Positions 51,715-64,000 are shown, counted from the stretch's first letter. The stretch is DNA of 64,000 nt from Eudorina sp. 2006-703-Eu-15 (GCA_003117195.1 BDSI01000078.1:396476-460475), one strand, 5' to 3'. The notes: generated by a model from the letters alone, not told the origin. A program made the numbers and translations.

Positions 51715-54700
51715 ATGCCTCTCAGCGCATGCGGATTTCCGCTGGAGAGCAGGACTTTAACACCGGAGCATCAGGTTGGATAAAGTCTGGCTGCTAAAGA
51801 GCACTAGTGCGGCGTCGTAAGTCTTAATTTGTATCACGCGCCCGCAGGCAAAAGTTCGGGAATTTAAGCGTATTCTTGTGCAGTCGGGCGCATGGGACGA
51901 CCGTTTCTTTGGTAAGAATGACAGACACCGCGTTCATCGGTTTGACCGTTGCAGTAACAAAGTCTAGACAACTGGCAAGACCACTCAGATTGGTTTGCAT
52001 TCGCAAACACAATATATGATTAGCAGGGAGGTTCATCGTTCACCTCGGATAGGATTTCCTTGCATTTCCGGCTCAGACGACTGCGCTGCGCTGTCCCCCT
52101 CAGATGAGCACGACTGCGCGCGCTTTCTCAAAGCCCGAAACTATGACTTCCAAGCTGCGAGGCAAATGTGGGATGGCATGCTGGCCTGGAGGCGGGAGAA
52201 CCGCGTTGACAACATACGCGACTGGTTTGTGTTTCACGAACGGGCCGAGTACGACCTCGTGTTCCCGACGGGCCTCCACAAGACGGACAAGGAGGTGCGT
52301 GTGGGAGCCTGACCCGGACGCAAGAGCTGAATTTTACCACCTGCCGTGCCCTGCGATTCGCTGCTTAGCCCCCTTGCATCTGCATGCATACCATTGAACA
52401 GGCCCTTACAGCCAGTGTTCGCGTCGGCAACCGGTCGTCGTATCAATAACCCCTTCGCCCTCGTCTCTGGCTACCGCTCCCCGCCCCCGCAGGGACACCC
52501 GGTGCTCATCCAGCAGCTTGGCCGCGTCAACATTGGCGCCCTCTACAAAGTGACCACGGATGACCGCATCCGCCTGGCCCACATCGCAGAGAACGAGCAC
52601 CTGCGCCGCGCCGTGTTCCCGGCCTGCTCTCGGGCAGTGGGCCGCCCCGTGGACCAGCTCTTCACCATCATCGACCTGGAGGGTGTCGCCTTCACGTAAG
52701 AGCTGTTGGGTGAGGCGTGGGCCGTTCGGTGCGATTCAATAGTTGTTGGGCGGGGTGTCGGCACGGGGCCGGAGGTTGCACGTCCGACCCTATGCGGCAA
52801 GGTGGCCGCGAGTGCTCATACATAGATTACGAAGGGATTGCCAACAAGAGTGGAGCCCACACATTCTACGCTGCTGGAATCTTCACCTCACGCCTTGTGG
52901 CTCAAGTCCTTCACGGTTGTAGTATTACACCAACCGCACACATACTTCTTAACGCGCGCTTTGCGCTGACGACTGTGTGGTCCGCTCGCTCCCTCGCTCG
53001 CTTGGCGCCACAGGAGCATGATGCGTACCACCTCGCTCTTGAAGATGTTCATGGTGATGGACTCGAACAACTACCCGGAGACGCTGGCCCGCATGGTCAT
53101 CATCAACGCGCCCGGGTGGTTCTCCACGTCCTGGGGCGCGGTCAAGAGCGTGTTGAGCGGGGACACGGTCCGAAAGATCGAGGTGAGCCGCAGCACCCGG
53201 CTGGGACGTCCGTGATAGGAGGGTTCGGGCCTCCCGTGACCCGCATGGAGGGGAGGGCTCCATGCCCTGCGCCGTTGTCCACGCAACAGGCATAACTCAC
53301 CGGTACAAAAGCGGGTACTTTTCGCACAAACCCGTCCGTTGCAAGGGCCTGATCTCGTGAAGGATTAGGGTTGCGATAAAAATGACTGGGTGTTGTTCGT
53401 CTATGTAGGAACCCGACCGCTTTGCTGTCGTTTGCCGTTTACGCTGTATCACGCGGATCAAGCACGGTCATCGCGCCCCCCGTGCCCGCAGATCGTCGGG
53501 AAGGACTACCAGGCCACTCTGCAGCGGTACATCCCCCGCGCGAACCTGCTGGTGGAGTACGGTGGCCTGTCCCGCGGGCGTGTCACCGACAATGAAGGCC
53601 CGTGGCAGGTGGAGGAGTTGCTCCCGGAGCCGCCGGCGCCCATCCCCATGGTGCCGCCGCCGGTGCCGCTCGCGCCCGCAGTGCTGCCGGCGAAGCTGCC
53701 GGCGGGCGACGGCGAGGGCGACCTCGCCAACGCCGGCCTGCCCGGCGGCGATCAGCGCACCCCGCGGGACGTGCTGACGCGGCGGTCGCAATCGCCGGTG
53801 CGGCCTGGGGCGCTCGCAGCCGCGGGGCCGGGGATACCCCACCCGGCCCCGCCGGCGAGCCCGCCGCTTGCCAAGCGGCCGCACCACGAGGAGCTGCAGC
53901 TGCAGCCTCTGCAGGGGCAGCAGCCACAGTCCGGCCGCGCGGGACAGCTCGGGGCGGGCAGCAGCGGCAGCCCCGCGCCCAGCATCAGCGATTCGGCGTC
54001 CGACAGCGCGCACAACATGTCGGCGCCCCTCATGAGCAACTTCATGTCGTCCAGCGAGTCGCCCTCCCCGCAGCACCAGCAGCACCAGCACCAGCCGCCT
54101 CAGCCGCATTTCGCCGTGCATCCCCAGCAGGCCCAGCCGCAGGTGCCGCCCGCACGCGCGTCGCCGACGCAGCTGAGCGCCGGCGGCGCCCCAGTCAGCA
54201 CCGCTGCCGCGACGCCGATCGCGCAGCAGCAGCAGCTGCAGCTGCAGCGGCGCAGCTCCGGCGGCGGGGCAGGCGGCTTCGTGGCGGGTTTCGTCGCCAG
54301 CCTCCAAGCCGCCGTGGGTCACGTCGGCGGTCATGGCCACCACCAGACCCCGCAGCAGCAACAGCAGCAGCAGCACCTCGTTGCCGGCGGCGCGGCTGCC
54401 GACGGCGGCGTCCTGCATCCGCACCCGGCGGGCACCGGCGCTGCGTCTTCGGTTCCGCAGACCCCGCTCCAGCCGCACCAGTCTCATCCCCAGGCCGCTC
54501 AGCAGACGCCCCAGCAGCCGCAGTCGCAGCAGGCGACGACCTCTGCGGTGGCCCGCTTCGGCGCCGGTGGCGGTGCGGGGGCCCCGGGGCCGCTGGTGCT
54601 CTCCTCCCCGCGTGAGGACGCCACCGGACCCGGGACCTTGCTGTCGGCCATCAGCGCCATGTACAGCCCTCCCAGCTTGATGAGTCCCCTCAGTCCGGTG

Positions 54701-56260
54701 GAGCTGCAGGCGGTGGCCGACACCGCCACCTCCAGGCGGACCGACGGCAGCGGCGGCGGCAGTGGCGGCGGCAGCGGCGGTGGCAGCGGCGGCGCCGCCG
54801 CCCTGATGATGCCGGCCTCGGCTGGGCCCACCGGGGGCTCAGCGGGTTTGGCGAGGCGGAGCGGCGGCAGCGGCGGCGGGAGCGGGTTGCTCAGCGGCGG
54901 CGGCGGCGGGAGCGGCGGGGGCTTCGGCAGCCTCGCGAACGTCGCCGCTGGGCACACGGGCTCGTTCACGGGCAGCGTCGTCAGCGCGTTCTCGAGCGCG
55001 GTCATGGCCAGCGGCGAGCTGCCGGCCGGCGCCGCGGCCGCGGCGGCGGCCGGGGGCGGCGCAGCCGCAGCCGCGCCTGGCCAGTTGTCGCACCAGCAGT
55101 CGCTCAGCCAGTCGCAACAGGCGACCCATGTCGACACGGACGACGCGGAGTCGGTGCGCATCTCGGTCATGAGCCAGCGCTCCTTCTACAGCGCAGTGTC
55201 GCACCTGGACCCGAGCTCGAGCAGCGGGGTCACCAGCCCCAACGAGGGGTCGGAGACCGCGCGGCGCTGGTCCATCCAAAGGGAGCTGCACGCGGCCGCG
55301 ATCGCATCGGCGCTGGCGGCCACGGCGGAGAAGCGGGCGGCGGCAGCGGCGGCGGCGGCGGGCACCCCGGGCTCTGGGGTGGCGGGGGGCCTGGCCAAGC
55401 TGTCTGCAGCGTCGTCGTCGACGCCCTTCCAGTCGGCGCCCGCCGTCGCGGTTCCGTCAGCGGCGGCGCTGTCCGGGGTGTCGTACATCGTGCCGCCCGC
55501 ATCACAGCAAGCCTTTGGGTCGTACTTGGAGCAGCCGCCGCCGTACAGCGCCCTCCGCGTCGCCGACGGGCTGGCGCCCGTCCCGGAGCCCGACGAGGAG
55601 GGAGACGCGGACTGCCACCACCAGCAGGGCCACAGGGGGCATAAGCCGGGTGCGCACACAGCCGTCGACGTCGTGGCGTTGCAGATGGGCAGCGACAGCA
55701 ACGGCGGCGGCAGCGGCGGCGGCGGTGGCATGTCCCGGACGCCGTCGGCGGCTGCGATCGAGGACTGCAGCCTGGGCGCCGGCGCGGTGCGATGGGCGCG
55801 CGGCTGGTTCTTCCGCCGGCGGAACTACGGGCGGCTGGTCGAGAACGACGGCAACAGCGACGGAACGGTGCTGAGCGGCGGGGTGGCAGGCGCGGGCCAG
55901 ATGTCCGACGGCGCGCGGCAGGGCGGCGCGATGGGGCGCGGCAGGGGCGTCGGAGGCCCGGCGGGCGCGTACGCCACCATGCAGGACGGGCCCGGCGCCA
56001 CCAGCCCCAGCAAGATCCTGCCCAAGGTCCCGCAGGGGCCGCACCACGCGCGCGGCGACTCCTGGGAGTGGGACCAACCGTCGCCGTACGACATTGACCA
56101 GACGTACGGCAGGGGCGGCGGCAGCAGCAGCGCCATGATGCATCGCGACATGTCCTTTGGCCGCGCCGAGCGGCGGCGGCTGCTCCGCTCGGAGAGCCCG
56201 GGCCGGCGGCAGGGGCTTGGGGAGTACTGCACGTGCCTGCCGTGCTGCACCATCATGTGA
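51715..56260 (+). CDS. Sec14-like CRAL-TRIO protein with long tail and CaaX box
   Basis: Six exons (51715-51774, 51848-51911, 52104-52294, 52493-52695, 53014-53182, 53492-56260) give 1151 residues in phase. Residues about 20-105 form the CRAL-TRIO N-terminal helices (LTPEHQAKVREFKRILVQSG, CARFLKARNYDFQAARQMW). Residues about 106-265 form the lipid-binding domain (GHPVLIQQLGRVNIGALYKV, FTIIDLEGV, DSNNYPETLARMVIINAPGW, EYGGLSRG). The family binds phosphatidylinositol and phosphatidylcholine and supports phosphoinositide signalling and membrane traffic. The last exon adds about 880 residues of Gln, Gly/Ser, Pro and Ala runs, probably disordered. The end reads YCTCLPCCTIM: CTIM is a CaaX box with X = Met, typical of farnesylation, with further Cys that could be palmitoylated. 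Lipid anchoring to membranes is inferred. No nodulin or GOLD domain is seen. Confidence 0.92.
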
Positions 56261-58472
56261 GCGGAGGCGGGGGAGCGGAGGGGAGGGGAGCGGGAGAGAG
56301 AGAGAGAGATTGGGGCGGCGGGGGGACCTTGTACCGTGTCGTCGTTCAGGGAATGTGCACCCATCGTTGAGCCGTGTGAGTAAGCCGTGTGTTTTCTGGC
56401 AGCAACGCGCACAAGTGGATGACGGTAAGTAATCCTACTCCTGTGCCGCGCCTGTTGTTTCGGTAGAAAGCCCATGGTGCAGTGACATGCCGGGAGGCGC
56501 TGCACCGGGTGCGATTGGGGAACTGAGCCGCGGGACGTGCGTGCGTGTGTCTAAGAGCTGGTGGGTAGGGGTCCAACCAGGCATGCGGCTAACCAACCAG
56601 GCCGCGGGGAGGGCACGCGAACGCAAGCCCGCAAGCTCGTAAGGCGCAGTAGGCCCCACCCCCCATGTGCAAGGCGTGAAACCGTCGTTATGCCCCGACG
56701 GCTCGGTTGGGCAGTCGCGTCAAAAGAGATGGTTGGGCTTCTGACATTTGGACCCTATGTGATTCGGACCAACGGTTACCGTTGATTCGGACCAACGGTT
56801 ACCGTTGATCGGACCAACGGTTACCGTTGATCGGACCAAACAACGGCAGCGGCCTTGATAGGCTTCTGTGGACGGCCGCATAGGTGCTGCTCGTTTTGAC
56901 CGCACCAGTGTCGTTTCCGGTGAACGGCATGTGACACCAAGCAGGCGCGTGGTTGGTGACTGTGCGTGGGTGCGACGAAGATGAATTGAGCGCATGTGTG
57001 TGCTGATAGGTAGGAAGGACGTAGTAAGTTGCCAAGTATGCCATAATGCCAAGGGCGCATTTGTGTTATTGTGTGTTTAGCGAGATTGTGTGAGAGCGTG
57101 TGTGTTGTGTAGTTGTGTGAATGGAAAACCCGCCCCTTAAAGTATGTCCTGAACTGAGCGGGGCTCTGTGACGCGCGTGCGTGCTTGTTGCGCGGTGGCC
57201 GTGACCCTGCTGCGCCTTGTCGACGTCTCCCGACGAATGGACGCTGTCTTGCTTTGAGACAGGCCATGCGGCGCACGTGTGTTGTCAAGTCACACGCGCT
57301 GCATCCAAGCGCCCTCTGGCGGCTGGGCCCGGCCCCAGTGGGCTGTGATCGATCGCCACGGGTTGCATCTATCTGCACTGACAGGCCGGGTGAGCCACGT
57401 GATTGTGCGCCTCTCCTCAGCGGCCATATAGCTGGTATTGGTTGCGGCAAATGTGAGGTGTGTGTGTGTGGCTTCGAAGCGCTTTGAGCTTGCTCACTTG
57501 CTCTCAGCCCCTGCTCGGGGGTTTCCGGATAGCCCTGGGGTGGCGGCAAGCGCGCCGGTGACACAGCCTCAGGAGTGTTATACTGAACAGGGCGCGTCGT
57601 TGTTCCCTTCAAACCTCGGATGTGTTTTCGGAATATGACCGTGCTGGACTTAGGTTGGGCGAAACTCCTTCTTGTGCACTTGTCCTTCTTGCGTTCTACG
57701 GTTCTTTCCGCTTTTCCTACTTCTACCGGATACGATACAGGCATGCGGCGGTGGTTTCCTTTGGTTGAGGCATGCTGGCAGTCTTGACGTTGGGCTGGGA
57801 TCCGCGTTCTGAAGTTTTACCAAGGGGTTTTGCCACTTGCAGTCTGGCTTCTGCCTGCTCTGCTTTCACGGTTGCAGCGTCCCATCAGGGCGGTGCGCTC
57901 CTCTACAACTCTCTACATTTCGAGAATGTGTGACTATATCGCGCCCCTGATCTTCCATGTTGTGCTCCGCACGAAGCGCTCACAGTCCGCCTGAACTCGC
58001 AGCTTGCACAAGAGGATGAAAAAATCTGAGGTTCAAGAGAAGGAGTTGCTTATGAACTGCCGTTTGCGACAAAGAGTCCTAAACTCCGGATGTCTGGGAG
58101 ACTGGGACTCTAAGCCTTGCGTTGTCAGTTTCGGCGGTTGTTTTACCGTTGCACATGAACGGCGGCAACACCGCAGCATGCATGGCCGCAAGTGCATACT
58201 TACCTCATATGTTGGGTCGGCTACTTACCTCATATGTTATTCGTTTCTGACGTCGCCAACCGACGTCGTATCTTACTTGTGACCTTCCTTCCATGCTAAG
58301 CGCAGTTACATGTACACATGTTATCGCGTCTTGTATTTATTTTAAATAGCTGCCCCCGCTAAGGGCTGTCCTGTTCTCAACCCAAAAAGGTGCGGTTTTG
58401 AAGCCGAGCCAACGACCTCTTTGTTTAGCCGGCCCTTCTTATTGTCAGCACGCCTGCGCTTCAACATCGAGT
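56261..58472. other. intergenic region with palindromic tandem repeat
   Basis: The 3' UTR of the Sec14-like gene and the upstream region of the next gene. No supported gene. It includes a short GA run, the 23-bp palindromic repeat at 56761-56838, a GT-rich stretch near 57060-57120 and a short direct repeat around CTTACCTCATATGTT (58199-58236). Confidence 0.5.
56761..56838. repeat. 23-bp tandem repeat with an inner palindrome
   Basis: Three and a half copies of a 22-23-bp unit (GATTCGGACC followed by AACGGTTACCGTT). AACGGT-T-ACCGTT is a palindrome with a one-base centre. It lies about 0.5 kb past the Sec14-like gene and 1.6 kb before the next gene. Confidence 0.93.
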
Positions 58473-61400
58473 ATGAAGTGTTTTTGGAGCTCTGGCGTGG
58501 ACAAGTGCCCGCGTTCAGCGAGCACCCGTGCTGTCAGTGTAGCAGACCAACGACTTAGCAGCTGGCGTGGCAGGAGGCCGCCACACGCCCAAAGGCCAGT
58601 CGTGCGGCGCGCAGGCGAAACTCATGACAATGTTTTTCCGAACGACGACGAGCTCGGAGCTCAGGGAAGTTTGGAGTCCAACGCGGAGTGGACCTCTCCC
58701 TCGCCTGTAAACGCCAGTCAGGAATCTGAAAACAACACGACCGTTCCAAAGGATTTCGTGTTGGCAGCATTAGCTGGTATGGCGATGGAATCGCTGGATG
58801 GGTTACAGAGCCCTAGCTCGCGAAACAACACGGCCTACAACCCAGAACCAAGCGATCCCAAGGGATGGTACGAGTGTCATCTGTTTGATGTGCTTCAAGG
58901 CGCTTATATTGACTCTCAAACAGCCAGTCATTTCTTCTCCGAGTTAGCCATCATCGACTCCGTCGGCGACGAGCTGGGCATGGACGACTTGGTGCGTAGA
59001 TCTCTGCATTACACCTAGCCAATCTTTTTCTACGTGTTTGGATTGAATGATCGGATGCATGGCTACGTCGAAGCTCGGTCATGTACACTTCGACGGTTGC
59101 ACTTCCTGCGTCTCAAACCCAAACCCAACACCCAAGCCTTTCCTGCCCCTCCGACCGGCCGCCCCTCTAAAGCGCCTAATCCTTGGACCGCCATCCACCT
59201 ACAGCCCGTACCAGACACCATCCCGTCACCTCCTGCCAGGCAGCGAAATCATTGCATCCTCGCCGGATCTTCCTTCAGGACCTCAAAATCTCTTCCGAAC
59301 CTCCCAGGGCATGTCTCCCCATGCATCGCTTAATCTTCCTTATGCAAATCCCGGGCCCGTTTCATCCGGCTCCTTTGGTCCATATCCCTGGAAACAAAGG
59401 TTCCAACCCTATTCCTTTGCCGCCCCGCCGCGCCCGCCCTGCCCCGCCCCGCAGCTCCACGTAGCACGCATCGCGGACATCACCGGCTTCACCCTGCCGC
59501 CCGTCATCGCCGCTCAGCTGCAGCGCCTCGTGGGGGCCGCAGGCCCCGCGGCCGCCACAGCCACAGCCGAGAAGCTCCTCGCCGGCTTCTGCAACGACCT
59601 GCCTGCGCTGCTGGACACGCTCCACGCCATGGGCATCACGCCCTCGACTGCCTGGACCGACACCGCGGTGCGCGCCTGGCTGGCCAGCAACAGCGGCGGC
59701 GGCGACGGCGGCGGCACGCAGCTCAGCGCCGCCGACGTCAGAGCGGTCGCGGTCCTGCTCGAGGCAATCTACATCCCCAACGCGTCGACATCGGAACCGA
59801 CGGCGGCGGCGGCGGTGGAGCCGCCGCGGCCGCCGCCAGTGCCGTACACGGCGATCGTACCGCAGCAGGTGTACAACGGCACCTGGCGTTCCACGTCGTC
59901 GCCGCGGACTGTGTCCACAGGCGAGGGGGTACATGGTGGCGACGCTGATGCGCGTGGCGGCGGCGGCGAAGGCGAAGGCGACAGGTTGCGTGGGGGCGTG
60001 TCTTTGGCTGCCAGCGTTCGCATCTGGCTCGACGCATGCCTCGCCGCGTTGCTCGACGGCGGCGCGCTGGCGTTGTCACACCAGCGGGAAGACCTGTACG
60101 ACATGTTGTCGCACCTGGCGACGGCGCCGTCGGCGGCAATGGTGGAGCGACTGTACAGCGAGGCGTGGCCACCGTACGTTGGGTCCGACGGCGCGGCCTC
60201 CCCGGAGCAGATTGCATCGATGTTGTGGCTGGTCGCCGGGTCAGGTGGGGCCGGGGCCCCGGGGGCGGGGGTTAGGGGCGCGTATCGCCGGACAGGGCCT
60301 CTTTGTACGGCGCCGTCCTGTACGGCAGTCACGGCAACCGACACGAGGGAACTACCTGCCTCCCGAAAACCATTCAAGGGAGAGTTCGGGTAAAAAGCAT
60401 AAAAAGCATAAACCATAAACCATATGGTTTTGAAAGCGCGGCGTGTGACTGGTGATTGAGTGGCATTTTTCGCTCCTGCGGGCGGTCCTGTGGGCCTCCG
60501 CCATCACACCACCGCGGTGTGCTGCTGGTGGATGATGGAATACATGCATGAACGAATGTGACAGCGGAACCCCAAAAACGATCAACGGTTGGCGGTTGTG
60601 TCGTTGTTGGTGGCGTCCTCAGGCGCTAAGCTCCCGCCCGCCATTCTCCAATCGGAGCTGCGTTCCCTGGAGACCGCCATTCTCCGAATCGCCTCCGCGG
60701 ATGCCGGCGGCGGCGGCGGCGGTGGTGACGGCAGCCGCGCCGACGGGAGGTCACCCAACGCGCCTGCGGCGGGCAACGCCGCGGGCGCTGCCGCGGCGGC
60801 GGCCCTAAACGCCGCCTTCGCGCTGCCGTCCGCGCCGGGCGGCGGAGACCGCTCTCCCGCCACGCCGCCGCCGTCGCCGGCGGACTCACCGCCGCCAGCG
60901 TCGCCGCCAGCGTCGCCGCCGCCGCCGCCGCCGCCGTCGCTGTACTCGAATGCGCTGTTCCCGCCGCCGCCATTTATGCCGCCGCCTTCTCGCTCCACCG
61001 CCGCTGCCGGCGGCGGCGGCGGCAGCGGCGGCAGCGGCGGCGGCGGCAGCCGACTTTCACCTCACTCAGCCTACTTGGCATTATGGGCCTTTCAGCACTA
61101 CAACTACCGACCACATCCGTCTGCAGCTCGTATCATAGCGCCGGCGCTGCTCGCTGCCGCCGTCGGCGGCGCCGGCGGCGGCGTCAGCAAACGTGTAATA
61201 TATATTGGCGGCGGCGGCGGCGGCGTTGCCGCCACTGGTGGGCTCACACCCGCGCAGCGCTGCCGCGTCCTGCGCGCCATGCTGACGTGTTTCAGTTCCG
61301 TACCGCCACACCTGCTGGCGCCGTACAATTTGTCGCCGTTGTTTATGGGCTGGGAGACGTTGGGTGCGGCGGAGCTGATGCCGCTGCTGCAGGACCTCGG

Positions 61401-64000
61401 GACGTTGGCGCGGCAGCGCCGCCGAGATGGCGGAGGCGGCGGCGGCGTGGAGCATTTCGTGCGGCTGCCACTCCTAGCGGCGCATGTCATACAGTTGCCA
61501 GGCTGGCCGCACCGCCTCGCGGGCGTGGGCCTCAACGCCGCCGTCAACTCTCTGGCGAGCCTTCTTGCCGTACTGGGTACGGACGGGGACTTGGAAGGCG
61601 ACACCGCGGCGGCGGCAGCGGCGCCGGGTGGCAGCGATGCCGACGGCGTCGCCGCGGCGACCGGCAGCGTTGACGGCGGCGGCGGCGGCGGCGTGGGGGA
61701 CAAGGCCCTGAAAGCCATCAGTGCGTCTGGGTTTGCGCAGGACGTGTTGTCAACCTGGCTGGCTGCCGTGCTTCCCGTCATCCAGGTTCGTTCGGATCCG
61801 TACCGTGTCGCAACAGCGAGGCTTCTGTACCTTGTGTCGTACCGTACGGTACCGTACCGTCAACTGTACCTACCTCTTATGCTGTCATGTCTCGCCAACT
61901 GTTTTGTAACGAAACGGACGGTTGACTGAGTCCCAGTCCGCGAGCCATCTCCTAGCCCTCCATCTCCTATTTCCGACGTACCAACCCATTTACATTCTGG
62001 GGGTTTGCCCTGGTATACACCGGTGATCCCTCTGGGGTCCGCTGTAACGTTCATTCATTCATTCATTCATTCTGGTTTGTGTCGGGCGGGCTTCTCATTA
62101 AACAGATTCTCATGCACTCAGCCAGCACACTCCGACCCCGCTGCCGGAAAGACGCGTTTGCACCTTGCAGACCTTGTAGACGACGGGGCCTTGATGACGA
62201 CTCGGGCCACCGACGGCCTCCCTCTATAACGGATCCCTCTAGAATTCATTTTACTCCATACTTTCATCGTCATCCATCATTTCTCATTTTCGGCTCGACA
62301 CACATGCCCTCCCTGGGGACCCGTGTGTGTGCTATTGTAATGCATGTTATTGTTTTGTACGGTAGGAGGGCGTCAAGCAGGTGACAGGAGACTGGGGTAC
62401 GGCCGGGAGGCGATTGGGGGCAGCGGCCGGTGGCGGACTGCAGCGCTGGGAGCAGCACCAGCCGCATCACCAGCAGCGCCCGTCGGCCCAGGTCGCCGAC
62501 GACGCCGTCGCGCGATTCGTCGACGCCGTACGCCCCTGGAGCGCCGTGGCGGTGGCGACGTCGTCGGCCGACGCCGCCGCCGCCGCCGGGTCGCTGACGC
62601 CGTCGTGGCGGGCGTCGCCGGTGCACGGCGCCGACGTTGCGGTGGCGGCGGCGGCGGCGCCGCCGCCGCCGCTGACGGCGGCGGACTTGATGGCGGCGCT
62701 GTCGGCGCTGCGGGACGCGGCGGCGGCGCTTGACCCACGGGTCCGTCCGGAGCTCAACCGTACAATCATGTGGGCCATGCAGCGGCTCGGGTCGCGGGCG
62801 GGAAAGTGCAAGCTGGAGCCGGACGCGTTTTCGTCGGTGCCGGCGATGCTCGTCCGGGTGAGTGTGGATGGGGGAAAGGGCTGTACGACACGTGCCGTAC
62901 ACGCGCGGGAGCAAGCTGTCAGGCAATTCAAAGGACCGCTCTGGGCGTTGTTCAACTCAGCGGGTTACATCCTAGTTCCTCGTGTAGCCATTGATGGCGA
63001 CGGACGGGAGTCGTGGCTGTGTACGGCGCTTGTACGGCGTTTGTAACCGTGTACGACACCACATAACGTTGAGAAACTGAAGCCATTGTTTCGTCGGCCT
63101 TCCGCGCTGTACTCATGAACGAGGGACAGTCGGCCCGCCCTCACCAGCATCTCTCTAGCTTCCTCTGCCTCTGCCTCTGCCTCTGCCTCTGCCTCTGCCT
63201 CCGCCTCTGTTTCCTCTGCCTCTGCCTCTGCTATGCTTAACATGCAAGATGTACGAACCATGTAATAATGCATACGTCATGCTGTGTATTATGTCGTACA
63301 GTTGGATGCCCTGGGCTGGGTGGACATGCCACTGGAGTGGATCCAGACTGTCGTACAGCATCCGGACACGGAGGCCTCGTGGTTTCGGCGCCTGGCCTGG
63401 CCCGAGGCCCTGCGTGCCGTACTGGTCTCGGGGCAGCTGGTGCAGCGCGCTCGCGCCGAGGTGCTGCGCCGCCACGGCGCCGCCACCGTGGCGGCTGCGG
63501 CCGCCGCCACGGCGCCCTCCTTGGCGGACGGCGGCGGATCACTGCCAGGACAGGGACCATCGCGGACGGAAGGCGCGGTGCCATCTTCTGATTCGTTTGC
63601 GTCTGAGCAGGGCTGGTTGGGAGGTCATGGCGCAACGGCGGCGCCGCCGCCGCCACCACCGGCGCCTTCGAGGCCGTCCTCTAAGGCGACGGCCTTGCTG
63701 TCCGGTGCCGAGCGGCTCCGGAGCCACTTGCTCAACCTCCTCGCCGTCCGCGCCGCCGCCAGCAGCGGCCCGCAGCTGCGGCAGCTCGCGTTGACGTGGC
63801 AGGTGTACGGCATGCCGTACGACCGGGATGCGCTGGCGTCGGTGCTGGGCGCGCTGTCTGGCGCGGCGGCGGCAGCGGCCGCGGCCGCGGCGGCAGGCGA
63901 CGGCGGGGTGGCGGCAGTGACCCATGGGTCGGTCCGCGACGCTGTGGAGCGGCTGCAGATGATGTGCGAGGCGGCGCAGGTGCCGCGGGAGGAGATGGAG
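58473..64000 (+). CDS. large uncharacterised protein, probably organelle-targeted (partial, runs off window)
   Basis: Exons 58473-58991, 59455-60244, 60623-61785, 62366-62857 and 63302 to the window end join in phase to at least 1220 residues; the 3' end lies outside. The start was set at the ATG at 58473. The first 50 residues are Arg/Ser/Ala-rich with few acids, fitting a chloroplast or mitochondrial transit peptide. The rest alternates helical segments (DFVLAALAGMAMESLDGL, EKLLAGFCNDLPALLDTL, VLRAMLTCFSSVPPHLLA, LMAALSALRDAAAALDPRV) with poly-Gly, poly-Ala and poly-Pro insertions. The pattern recalls helical-repeat organelle RNA-binding proteins (OPR-like), but no diagnostic repeat motif is seen, so this is only a suggestion. 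Exon 2 ends inside VAGSG, and joining to exon 3 at GAKLPPAIL restores one continuous helix, which supports the model. Exon 4 could begin at 62366 or 62381. Confidence 0.78.
63160..63235. repeat. (CTCTGC)n hexanucleotide repeat
   Basis: About a dozen CTCTGC units with a few changes, in the intron 62858-63301 of the last gene. Confidence 0.92.

Noticed and set aside
53468..54487. 339-residue minus-strand open frame
   Set aside because: Arg/Leu-rich shadow of the GC-rich last exon of the Sec14-like gene.

Overview
This window is nuclear DNA from a volvocine green alga (Chlamydomonadales; Volvox, Eudorina or Gonium-like). The basis is GC-rich DNA, short exons split by GT-AG introns, exons full of Ala/Gly/Gln runs, dense (GT)n and G/C-rich minisatellites, and a ciliary gene next to a tRNA-modification gene and a Sec14 gene. 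There are no bacterial operons, so most long open frames are shadows. Gene models were built by hand from splice sites and reading phase.

Layout, left to right. (1) 1.4-3.35 kb, minus: an ankyrin-repeat gene with an apparent one-base frameshift. (2) 4.65-11.2 kb, minus: a nine-exon tRNA dimethylallyltransferase, with 99 GT repeats in one intron. (3) 11.96-15.94 kb, plus, divergent from (2): a five-exon dual-specificity phosphatase. (4) 15.9-22.6 kb: repeat-rich DNA with no supported gene. (5) 22.58-24.66 kb, plus: a 280-residue protein with a C-terminal C2HC zinc-binding pattern. (6) 26.8-36.2 kb, minus: two paralogous BTB-like genes and a TatD-family hydrolase; a degenerate TatD exon beside the first BTB copy points to a tandem duplication. 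(7) 37.17-41.98 kb, plus, divergent from TatD: CFAP263/CCDC113, an axonemal coiled-coil protein. (8) 45.15-51.18 kb, minus: a coiled-coil protein with one membrane segment. (9) 51.7-56.26 kb, plus, divergent from (8): a Sec14-like CRAL-TRIO protein with a roughly 880-residue low-complexity tail ending in a Cys cluster and CaaX box. (10) 58.47 kb to the window end, plus: a large, probably organelle-targeted protein that runs off the window.

Three head-to-head gene pairs share upstream regions (IPT/DUSP, TatD/CFAP263, coiled-coil/Sec14). The genes do not form one pathway. The strongest leads are the prenylatable Sec14 protein, the BTB-TatD duplication, and at least four families of short dispersed repeats that occur in introns and between genes across the whole window.
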